From an uncultured Saprospiraceae bacterium (GTDB lineage: Bacteria > Bacteroidota > Bacteroidia > Chitinophagales > Saprospiraceae): DNA of 6,399 nt. How positions within the stretch are numbered: the first letter of the stretch is position 1; each line of letters begins with the position of its first letter. This document shows, in pieces, positions 1 to 5,728 of the stretch. The notes below the pieces were generated by a model, which had not been told where the DNA came from, ran no database searches, and saw nothing but the letters and a program-made list of their open reading frames with translations. The stretch is taken from positions 1-6,399 of the forward strand of contig CALDEN010000416.1 in the NCBI GenBank assembly GCA_937942405.1, read 5' to 3'. The translations under genes and the position numbers were made by a program.

Positions 1-83
1 CGCCAGCCATATACAGGTATATCACTTTGAGCGAATGCTTGAAAACTAAATGTAAATAATAAAAGAAGCTGGAATAATTTCAT
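1..83 (-). CDS. Secreted protein, N-terminal fragment (possibly PorZ-like)
   Basis: Only the first 28 codons are inside the window; the gene continues past the left edge. On the minus strand an ATG at 83-81 opens a frame that reads as a classic signal peptide: MK, then a hydrophobic stretch (LFQLLLLFTFSF), then QAFA followed by Gln, which fits a signal peptidase I site (AFA/Q) typical of Bacteroidota exports. The mature protein would begin QSDIPVYGWR; the last codon is CGN, so Arg is certain. The short IPxxxWR pattern after the cleavage site resembles the mature start of PorZ, a propeller-rich type IX secretion component (usually IPxGxWRxHxPY). Ten residues cannot prove this. It lies 55 bases downstream of nadD on the same strand and may be cotranscribed. 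The signal peptide is well supported; the family is a guess. Confidence 0.7.
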   Translation of the reverse strand, partial: MKLFQLLLLFTFSFQAFAQSDIPVYGW

Positions 84-138
84 ATCGTCATAAAAGTAAA
101 CTCTCTACCTAAAGAAGTTATTGTAAAAGGAGGCAACA

Positions 139-717
139 TTACATTCTTAAATATATCGGATTGTCTTCTAGATACTGATGAACCTCATCCGTAACCAGAT
201 ACCTGATCGACTTCCCTTCCTTTATATTTTTTCTGAGCTGTGTAGACGATATCTGTAAGAGTGGTGCTTCAAAGAGATGGATTTTCGGATGATTTTCCAG
301 TTCACCTAATGGATAAGATGGTCTTTTGTAAACAAAAATCTCATGTCCTTCTAGAATCTTTTCATAGTTTTTCCACTTATGTAGAGTAGCTAGATTATCT
401 CCACCCATGATCAGTACAAATTCCTTTGTTGGGAATTTTTCTTTTAAATAGGTTAAGGTGTCTATCGTATACGAGGGTACAGGTAATGTAAACTCTATAT
501 CGCTCGACTTGAGCAGTTTATTATCTCCTATCGCTAGGTTGACTAATTGGAGTCTGTCGTAATTATTGGCAAGTGAGGCCTTTGTTTTATGTGGATTTTG
601 TGGAGTAACGACCATCCAGACCTGATCTAGATCTGTCTGAGTAGCCATAAAATTAGCTATGATCATGTGACCTACATGCACCGGATTAAAAGACCCAAAA
701 AATAATCCAACCTTCAA
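139..717 (-). CDS. nadD: Nicotinate-nucleotide adenylyltransferase (NadD)
   Basis: Cytoplasmic enzyme of NAD synthesis that transfers AMP from ATP to nicotinate mononucleotide, giving deamido-NAD. The 192-residue length is normal for the family. Visible signatures are the nucleotidyltransferase motif GSFNPVHVGH (residues 8-17, with the catalytic HxGH), the segment GGDNLATLHKWK (105-116), and the C-terminal ISSTQLR motif (156-162) that contacts the ATP phosphates. The start is TTG (717-715). In the six codons between it and the upstream in-frame stop there is no ATG, GTG or TTG, and the protein begins MKVGLFFGSFNP exactly where homologues begin. The gene follows the dnaN stop by only 10 bases, so it is very probably in the same transcript and may be translationally coupled. 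No Shine-Dalgarno sequence is visible; the short leader AATTAAGAAT is A/T-rich, as is usual in Bacteroidota. Confidence 0.96.
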   Translation of the reverse strand: MKVGLFFGSFNPVHVGHMIIANFMATQTDLDQVWMVVTPQNPHKTKASLANNYDRLQLVNLAIGDNKLLKSSDIEFTLPVPSYTIDTLTYLKEKFPTKEFVLIMGGDNLATLHKWKNYEKILEGHEIFVYKRPSYPLGELENHPKIHLFEAPLLQISSTQLRKNIKEGKSIRYLVTDEVHQYLEDNPIYLRM

Positions 718-727
718 ATTCTTAATT

Positions 728-1843
728 TTAGTTACTCATCATCACAGGCATCACTAGCATAAGCAAGTTTTCGTTGGCCTCTTGTTCTGATGGAAATAAG
801 ATACCCGCCCGATTAGGTGTAGAGAGCTCCATTTTTACTTCATCTCCTTTCATGACACCTAGCATCTCGATTAGAAATTTGGCATTGAAGCCTATTGTCA
901 TCGGATCTCCTGTATAAGTACAAGTCAGCTGCTCCGTCGCTTCATTAGAAAAATCTAAATCTTGAGCTGATATAGTGAGGGTACCTTCGTTTATATTTAG
1001 GATTACCTGATTGGTCGTTTTATTGGCATATATAGCTATTCGCTTAAGCGAATTCTGCAAATCCGTTCTTCCTAAAACCAATGTATTAGGGTTGTTTACA
1101 GGAATTACTGCATTATAGTCTGGATATTTAGAATCCACGAGACGACATACTATACGCGTATCTCCGTATTTAAAAAACGCATTGGTTTTGTTAAATGACA
1201 TCGAGATCTGATCGTTTCCAGAAATCGCATTTTTTAAAAGAGTCAATGCCTTTTTAGGAATGATAAAGTCTTCTGTGAGCTCACTTTTCACACCAGATGT
1301 GGTGTATTTTACCAATTTGTGTGCATCCGTAGCCACAAATACTACTTTATTGAAATCTACTTGTACATAAACTCCTGTCATCGCCAGTCTCAGCTCATCA
1401 TTAGATGCTGCAAAGAGTGTATTATTAATAGCCTTGGAGATGGTATCAGCATCCAAACTGATTTCTTGACTGTCTTCTTCAGTAGGAATTTCAGGGAAGT
1501 CTTCTGGGCTATCTCCTGCTAACTTATACTTTCCATATGCTGATGTCAGCTCTATCCCTTTATTTTCCTCGTTTACAGTAAATGTAATCGGCTGCTCAGG
1601 CAAAGCTTTAAGCGTATCCAGAAGGATCTTAGCAGGTACTGCTATTTTTCCAGCTTTCTCCATTGTGACATCTATTTTACTAATGATAGACGTCTCTAAA
1701 TTAGTCGCAGCGATGGTCAACTGATTATCGCTCAAGTCGAATAAAAAGTCTTCCAGTATCGGCAGTACTGCATTAGGATTAATGGCCCCATTTGCCACTT
1801 GTAGGTTTTTAAGTAAATCGGAAGAGGAAACACTAAATTTCAT
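728..1843 (-). CDS. dnaN: DNA polymerase III beta subunit, sliding clamp (DnaN)
   Basis: Ring-forming processivity clamp that encircles DNA and tethers the replicative polymerase and many repair proteins. The 371-residue length fits the three repeated clamp domains (about 1-125, 126-250 and 251-371). Family signatures are the N-terminus MKFSVSSSDLLKNLQ followed by PILEDFLFDL, ATDAHKL at 171-177 (the ATDGHRL segment that helps form the partner-binding pocket), YPDYNAVIP at 240-248, and the C-terminal LMLVMPVMM at 361-369, equivalent to the terminal MPM of the E. coli clamp that lines the same pocket. The ATG at 1843-1841 gives the conserved start. The gene is divergent from the M16 gene and is followed by nadD after 10 bases. 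It is not near dnaA in this window, as is common in Bacteroidota. The start overlaps the stop of a six-codon upstream ORF (see that entry). Confidence 0.98.
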   Translation of the reverse strand: MKFSVSSSDLLKNLQVANGAINPNAVLPILEDFLFDLSDNQLTIAATNLETSIISKIDVTMEKAGKIAVPAKILLDTLKALPEQPITFTVNEENKGIELTSAYGKYKLAGDSPEDFPEIPTEEDSQEISLDADTISKAINNTLFAASNDELRLAMTGVYVQVDFNKVVFVATDAHKLVKYTTSGVKSELTEDFIIPKKALTLLKNAISGNDQISMSFNKTNAFFKYGDTRIVCRLVDSKYPDYNAVIPVNNPNTLVLGRTDLQNSLKRIAIYANKTTNQVILNINEGTLTISAQDLDFSNEATEQLTCTYTGDPMTIGFNAKFLIEMLGVMKGDEVKMELSTPNRAGILFPSEQEANENLLMLVMPVMMSN

Positions 1844-1860
1844 ATGGATGGTTGATGCAT
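1840..1860 (-). other. Six-codon upstream ORF overlapping the dnaN start
   Basis: On the minus strand an ATG at 1860-1858 reads MHQPSI and stops at TGA (1842-1840). This TGA overlaps the dnaN ATG (1843-1841) as ATGA, a classic coupling arrangement. The mini-ORF start is preceded by AAGAAAA, the A-rich context favoured for initiation in Bacteroidota, whereas the bases just before the dnaN ATG (CAACCATCCAT) are not A-rich. It could act as a reinitiation leader for dnaN or be chance. Translation is not shown by the sequence. Confidence 0.25.
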
Positions 1861-1886
1861 TTTTCTTATGACGTAAAAATAATCAT

Positions 1887-1914
1887 TTTAAGTTCATATA
1901 TGTATTCGCTTAAA
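1887..1914. repeat. Inverted repeat between divergent promoters (possible operator)
   Basis: TTTAAG (1887-1892) and CTTAAA (1909-1914) form 6-base inverted arms around a 16-base spacer, which itself contains the 8-base palindrome CATATATG (1895-1902). The palindrome is not centred on the arms, so this may be two chance A/T-rich dyads. The position, midway between two divergent genes, is what makes a regulator site possible. Confidence 0.2.
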
Positions 1915-1921
1915 GTAAGTG

Positions 1922-1929
1922 TAATTTTG
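1922..1929 (+). promoter_or_regulatory. Bacteroidota -7 element upstream of the M16 gene
   Basis: TAATTTTG matches the Bacteroidota sigma-A -7 consensus TAnnTTTG at every fixed position. It ends 20 bases before the ATG at 1950, giving a leader of roughly 10-15 bases. No TTG is present at the usual distance upstream for a -33 element, so the call rests on the -7 box alone. Confidence 0.4.
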
Positions 1930-1949
1930 ACGCCTTGTTTAAATAGATA

Positions 1950-3224
1950 ATGAATATAGATCGCACTATAGCACCCAAAATTCGGTCCATAAGTTCCATA
2001 AAATTCCCTCCCTTCAGACAAATCTCTCTGGGAAACGGAATTCCTATGTATATACTCGAGGGTGGTACGGATACAATTCTTAAAATGGAACTGGTCTTTA
2101 AGGCTGGTAGAACCTACGAAAAGAGTCGATTAGTGTCTAAAGTCTGTAATCATTTATTGAAAGAAGGTACGATAAACCACAGCTCAGAAGAAATCGCAGA
2201 AAAAATAGATTTTTACGGGTCTACCATCTCTTGTAGTACAGACATGGATACGAGTTCTGTAACGCTGTATTGCCTCAAAAAGCATTTTAAAAGTTCACTA
2301 GATATCGTACTCGAGATCCTCAATGATGCTACTTTTTCTGAAGAAGAAATACGTAAATATGGAATAAGAAGTAGCCAAAGACTCAAACAGGAACTATCAA
2401 AAAACAATGTAGTCGCTTATCGCAAATTATCAGCAGAAATTTTTGGAGCGGACCATCCGTATGGGTATAACTCTATGCCAGAAGATTATTTAGACATCAA
2501 TGCAGATCTGGTAAAAGAGCATTACAAAAGACTATATACTAGGAATAATTGTAGAATCTACCTCTCTGGTGCTGCTGATCGAGACATCATCAAAATGGTA
2601 GATAATGCGATGGATGGTTTTCAAAAACAAGGCACTATTCAGGATACGTACATTGATGCCATTAGTTCAGATACCAAAAGCTATGAAATCACTGGGCATC
2701 GACTTCAAAATTCAATCAAAATAGGAAAGAAGCTTTTTAATCGACATCATGCGGAATATTATCCATTTATGATGCTTAATACGGTTTTGGGTGGATATTT
2801 TGGTTCGAGACTGATGTCTGAAATACGAGAAAACAAAGGATATACCTACAGTATCTATTCTATGCTAGATCCACTCGTAAGGGATGGATCTTTTTACGTT
2901 TCGACGGAAGTCGGAAAAGAATATTACAACGATACAATAGAAGCGATAAAAATCGAGTTCAATAAGTTAAAGGAAACGACCATTTCTGATCGAGAACTAG
3001 ATATGTCTAGAAACTATTTACTGGGAAATTTTCTCTCTATGTTAGATGGAACTCTTAAGTCTTCTAAAATATTAGCAACACTGATAGAAAACGACCTGGA
3101 TTTTAATCACTTGCACGGCATGATCGATGTAATTAAAGACATTTCTGCTGGAGAGATTAGAGATTTGGCGGTTAAATATCTAGATTTCGATTCGATGATA
3201 TCTGTAAGCGTAGGAGACTTTTAA
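1950..3224 (+). CDS. M16 family (insulinase-like) peptidase homologue, non-catalytic subunit
   Basis: The 424-residue protein has the two-lobed layout of M16B peptidases: an N-terminal lobe (about 24-210) and a C-terminal lobe (about 245-424). The N-terminus (RTIAPKI, then LGNGIPMYILEGG) resembles Bacteroidota M16 proteins and supports the ATG at 1950. The zinc site is missing: where active members carry HxxEH before a GT turn, this protein has VCNHLLKEGT (65-74), with no HxxEH anywhere. It does carry the C-terminal signature LGGYFGSRLMSEIRENKGYTYSI (280-302, split here as LGGYFGSRL and IRENKGYTYSI), whose Arg/Tyr pair helps bind substrate. This combination is typical of the inactive partner in heterodimeric M16 peptidases, which complements an HxxEH subunit. 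No such subunit is in this window. There is no signal peptide, so it is probably cytoplasmic. Substrate unknown. Confidence 0.9.
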   Translation: MNIDRTIAPKIRSISSIKFPPFRQISLGNGIPMYILEGGTDTILKMELVFKAGRTYEKSRLVSKVCNHLLKEGTINHSSEEIAEKIDFYGSTISCSTDMDTSSVTLYCLKKHFKSSLDIVLEILNDATFSEEEIRKYGIRSSQRLKQELSKNNVVAYRKLSAEIFGADHPYGYNSMPEDYLDINADLVKEHYKRLYTRNNCRIYLSGAADRDIIKMVDNAMDGFQKQGTIQDTYIDAISSDTKSYEITGHRLQNSIKIGKKLFNRHHAEYYPFMMLNTVLGGYFGSRLMSEIRENKGYTYSIYSMLDPLVRDGSFYVSTEVGKEYYNDTIEAIKIEFNKLKETTISDRELDMSRNYLLGNFLSMLDGTLKSSKILATLIENDLDFNHLHGMIDVIKDISAGEIRDLAVKYLDFDSMISVSVGDF

Positions 3225-3230
3225 TCCAAT

Positions 3231-3299
3231 TTATTTTTGACATTTCCCAATACTTGAACTAGGCATAGTTATTGCATTTTAACAATTAGATTATTTTTG
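3231..3299 (+). repeat. Two copies of TTATTTTTG, 60 bases apart, upstream of mreB
   Basis: The 9-mer TTATTTTTG occurs at 3231-3239 and again at 3291-3299, both followed within a few bases by TTTCC. Each contains a full TAnnTTTG -7 match (TATTTTTG). The downstream copy has a TTG at a suitable -33 distance, the upstream copy does not. They may be tandem promoters, or one promoter plus a decayed duplicate, or chance in A/T-rich DNA. Confidence 0.45.
3272..3299 (+). promoter_or_regulatory. Probable promoter of the mreBCD-mrdA operon
   Basis: TTG at 3272-3274 (-33 element) and TATTTTTG at 3292-3299 (-7 element, consensus TAnnTTTG) are separated by 17 bases; the next base is T, as the fuller consensus TAnnTTTGY asks. 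Transcription would begin near 3305, leaving a leader of about 45 bases before the mreB ATG. This is the best promoter match in the window. The 127-base gap after the M16 gene otherwise shows no terminator hairpin or RNA gene. Confidence 0.55.
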
Positions 3300-3351
3300 T
3301 GTTTCCGCGTTCCACAAAATTTATTACCCATTATAAATACATTCAACCAGA

Positions 3352-4383
3352 ATGAAGTTATTTAGTTTTTTTACTCAGGAATTGGCAGTAGATCTAGGTA
3401 CAGCAAATACCTTGATCTTACAGAACGGCAAAGTGGTAATAGATCAACCTTCCATCGTTGCGATAGACCGTACGACTAAAGAAATTATAGCAGTAGGTGA
3501 TAAAGCTATGCAGATGCATGGTAAGACACACGAAAACATAAAAACCATCAGACCACTGAAAGATGGTGTAATTGCAGATTTCCAAGCTGCAGAAAGTCTG
3601 ATCATGGAACTGATCAAAATGATCGGTGAAAAGAAAAGATTCTTTACACATCTAAAAATGGTAATCTGTATTCCATCAGGTATTACTGAAGTAGAAAAAA
3701 GAGCTGTTTTTGATTCTGCAGATCATGTAGATTCTAAAGAGACTTATCTCATTCATGAGCCTATGGCAGCGGCCCTCGGTATCGGGCTAGATGTGCAAGC
3801 ACCTCAAGGAAATATGATCATCGACATAGGTGGTGGTACTACGGAGATTGCCGTAATCGCATTATCAGGAATCGTAACTGATCAGTCCATACGTGTTGCT
3901 GGAGATGAGTTTACCATGGATATTCTGGATTACATGCGTAAAAAGCATAATCTTCTGATCGGAGAGCGTACTGCAGAACAAGTAAAAATAAATGTAGGTT
4001 CCGCACTCAAAGAACTCGATAATCCACCAGAGAAGTGGCCTGTAAATGGTAGAGATCTTCTGACTGGAATCCCTAAACAAATATTGACCACTCATGTAGA
4101 GATGGCGGAGGCTTTAGATAAATCTATTGCCAAAATAGAAGAAGCGGTGCTTAAGGCATTAGAAGACACTCCTCCAGAGCTCGCATCAGACATCTATCAA
4201 AGAGGCCTATTCTTAACGGGAGGAGGTGCTTTACTACGAGGCTTAGATATTAGGATTTCTAGAAAAACTAAATTACCTGTACACATAGCTGAAGATCCAT
4301 TAACTGCAGTTGTGAGAGGGACAGGATTAGCTCTAAAACATACCAAAGAATACTCATTTTTGATAGACAGAAAAAGTATTTAG
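3352..4383 (+). CDS. mreB: Rod shape-determining protein MreB (bacterial actin)
   Basis: Actin-fold ATPase that forms membrane-bound filaments and guides side-wall peptidoglycan synthesis. The 343 residues match the family length. Nucleotide-site motifs appear in order: phosphate-1 DLGTANT (14-20), connect-1 region HEPMAAALG (135-143), phosphate-2 IDIGGGTTEIAV (157-168), and the adenosine motif LTGGGALLRGLD (288-299). RVAGDEFTMDI (181-191), GERTAEQVK (204-212) and DPLTAVVRGTG (315-325) are also typical of MreB rather than FtsA or DnaK. The first residues MKLFSFFTQEL are hydrophobic or amphipathic and could be the membrane-binding helix known in Gram-negative MreB. The ATG at 3352 puts DLGTANT at the usual distance. 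It is first in the mre cluster, with mreC starting 15 bases after its stop, and has its own promoter candidate. Confidence 0.98.
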   Translation: MKLFSFFTQELAVDLGTANTLILQNGKVVIDQPSIVAIDRTTKEIIAVGDKAMQMHGKTHENIKTIRPLKDGVIADFQAAESLIMELIKMIGEKKRFFTHLKMVICIPSGITEVEKRAVFDSADHVDSKETYLIHEPMAAALGIGLDVQAPQGNMIIDIGGGTTEIAVIALSGIVTDQSIRVAGDEFTMDILDYMRKKHNLLIGERTAEQVKINVGSALKELDNPPEKWPVNGRDLLTGIPKQILTTHVEMAEALDKSIAKIEEAVLKALEDTPPELASDIYQRGLFLTGGGALLRGLDIRISRKTKLPVHIAEDPLTAVVRGTGLALKHTKEYSFLIDRKSI

Positions 4384-4398
4384 TATTAATTATAGGCT

Positions 4399-5211
4399 AT
4401 GAGAAATTTATTATTCTTTTTAGTCAAATACGGCCCTACCTTTCTATTTATTTTCCTCCAAGGTCTCTGCTTTTACCTTATCGTTAACAATAACGACAAA
4501 CAAGAATCCATCTATGTAAACAGTTCTAATCTATTTACAGGATACTTAAATCAAAAGACTCAAGAGATTACTAATTTTCTAAGTTTAGATGAAGAAAACG
4601 CCCTACTCCGTAAGGATAAGGCGAGTCTATTACAACAGATCATTAATTCCAATATCGAAAAAGCCTCTTCTCAAATCGATACCATAGATAATAGGTATAA
4701 TCTGATATCGTCCAAAATATGTTCTAAAACACTCAATCTCAGAAACAATTATATTACGCTATGTAAAGGTGCTCTGGAAGGAATAGAGCCGGGAATGGGA
4801 GTGATCAGTGATCGATCAGTAGTAGGTATTGTCAAAGAAGTGTCATATCATTATGCCTCTGTTTTAAGTATACTGCATTCACAATCTAGAATCAGTGTAT
4901 CTCTAAAAAACAAAATCCATCATGGTTATATACTGTGGGATACTGCAGACCCACAATACGTAAACGCTTATGCAATCCGTAAGTATGCTGATATATCTAA
5001 AGGAGATACGATAGTCACTAGCGGGTACTCTATAATTTTTCCATCTAATCTAGATATCGGAGTAGTAGAAAAATTTGAGGTAGAGGCCGGAGGAGAGACT
5101 TTTGAGATTAAGGTAAAACTCTTTGACGATTTTAACTCCATCGATGATGTATATGTTATCAAGAGCTTATTGAAAAATGAATTTGATTCTTTAAACATCA
5201 ATAATGAATAA
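4399..5211 (+). CDS. mreC: Rod shape-determining protein MreC
   Basis: Periplasmic scaffold anchored in the inner membrane; in the elongasome it contacts PBP2 and activates it. The 270-residue chain has a short cytoplasmic N-terminus (MRNLLFFLVKYG), one transmembrane segment (about 12-30), a probable coiled coil rich in Leu, Lys, Glu and Gln (about 60-97, including DEENALLRKDKASLLQQ), and then the MreC beta domains. Family motifs there are KGALEGIEPGMGVISD with VVGIVKEVS (123-149) and DTIVTSGYSIIFPSNLDIGVV (203-223, broken as DTIVTSGYSIIFPS and NLDIGVV). The MRNLL...KYG start with the following SSNLFTGYL is characteristic of Bacteroidota MreC and supports the ATG at 4399. Its end overlaps mreD by eight bases (ATGAATAA), suggesting translational coupling. 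Confidence 0.96.
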   Translation: MRNLLFFLVKYGPTFLFIFLQGLCFYLIVNNNDKQESIYVNSSNLFTGYLNQKTQEITNFLSLDEENALLRKDKASLLQQIINSNIEKASSQIDTIDNRYNLISSKICSKTLNLRNNYITLCKGALEGIEPGMGVISDRSVVGIVKEVSYHYASVLSILHSQSRISVSLKNKIHHGYILWDTADPQYVNAYAIRKYADISKGDTIVTSGYSIIFPSNLDIGVVEKFEVEAGGETFEIKVKLFDDFNSIDDVYVIKSLLKNEFDSLNINNE

Positions 5212-5725
5212 TCAAGTTATCAAACAGTTCTTAAGATTTCTCCTTGTATTTATCATACAGGTTATCTTGCTTAAGCGTCTGGACCTGACTTTCGGTTCGT
5301 TTAATTATATCCATATATTTCTATATCCTATTTTGATTTTGTTCTTTCCCTTTAAAACCCCTAGGGCCTTGTTCTTAATACTCGCATTTCTCTTAGGGCT
5401 GGGTTTAGACTTTTTTTATGATAGTATCGGGGTTCATGCCAGTGCTGCAGTTTTTTTGGCGTTTATTAGAAAATATATATTAAAACTTTTGGAACCAGTT
5501 GAAGGATATAATTTTGATAAAAACGTACCTGTTACGGCTATAGGTTTACCATGGCTACTGAGTTACGTAGCGGTTTTATTGTTTGCACATCACTTTTGGT
5601 TTTTCAGTGTAGAAGCTTTTTCCTTTGTCTATCTAAAAGAAATACTACTCAGAACATTTTCCACCTTTATAGCATCTTATGTTTTAATCATGTTATATCT
5701 TTTGATCTTTAATCCAAAAAACTAA
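5204..5725 (+). CDS. mreD: Rod shape-determining protein MreD
   Basis: Small integral membrane partner of MreC in the elongasome. The 173 residues are very hydrophobic, with about six membrane segments (near 9-24, 36-51, 54-71, 78-95, 112-128 and 147-169). MreD is poorly conserved, but position after mreC, size, topology and the segment GLGLDFFYDSIGVHASAA (65-82), matching the usual GxxxDxxxxxxxGxHAxA pattern, make the call safe. The ATG at 5204 lies inside the end of mreC, in another frame (8-base overlap). The C-terminus NPKN should be cytoplasmic. The TAA at 5723-5725 is directly followed, in the same frame, by the PBP2 coding sequence with only one codon (ATC) between the stop and the presumed PBP2 start. 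Confidence 0.93.
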   Translation: MNNQVIKQFLRFLLVFIIQVILLKRLDLTFGSFNYIHIFLYPILILFFPFKTPRALFLILAFLLGLGLDFFYDSIGVHASAAVFLAFIRKYILKLLEPVEGYNFDKNVPVTAIGLPWLLSYVAVLLFAHHFWFFSVEAFSFVYLKEILLRTFSTFIASYVLIMLYLLIFNPKN

Positions 5726-5728
5726 ATC

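Larger units (their letters stand above)
1844..1949. other. Divergent intergenic region between dnaN and the M16 gene
   Basis: These 106 bases must carry the promoters of both the leftward dnaN-nadD unit and the rightward M16 gene. For the rightward gene there is a full -7 match at 1922-1929. For the leftward gene the best candidate is TATTTTTA (complement of 1874-1881), one base off TAnnTTTG and without a clear TTG at -33. An imperfect dyad lies in the middle (1887-1914). No RNA gene or terminator is visible. Confidence 0.5.

Noticed and set aside
125..133. AAAAGGAGG on the plus strand, a perfect Shine-Dalgarno-like sequence
   Set aside because: No start codon or plausible plus-strand reading frame follows it, and the genes here do not use Shine-Dalgarno sites; most likely chance between two minus-strand genes.
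1319..1522. Plus-strand open frame of 67 codons inside dnaN
   Set aside because: It is antisense to a strongly conserved gene, its protein is rich in Cys and Ile without any motif, and it has no start context; a shadow frame.
3418..3651. Minus-strand open frames inside mreB (also 3865-4095), mreC (4968-5201) and the M16 gene (2213-2407)
   Set aside because: All are short, antisense to well-supported genes, and show low-complexity products without recognisable domains.
5716..5722. A AAA AAC heptamer in the correct phase just before the mreD stop, a classic -1 frameshift site
   Set aside because: Slipping by -1 leads into a frame that does not encode PBP2 and ends after a few dozen codons; the PBP2 frame is the same as the mreD frame, so frameshifting does not explain the missing start.
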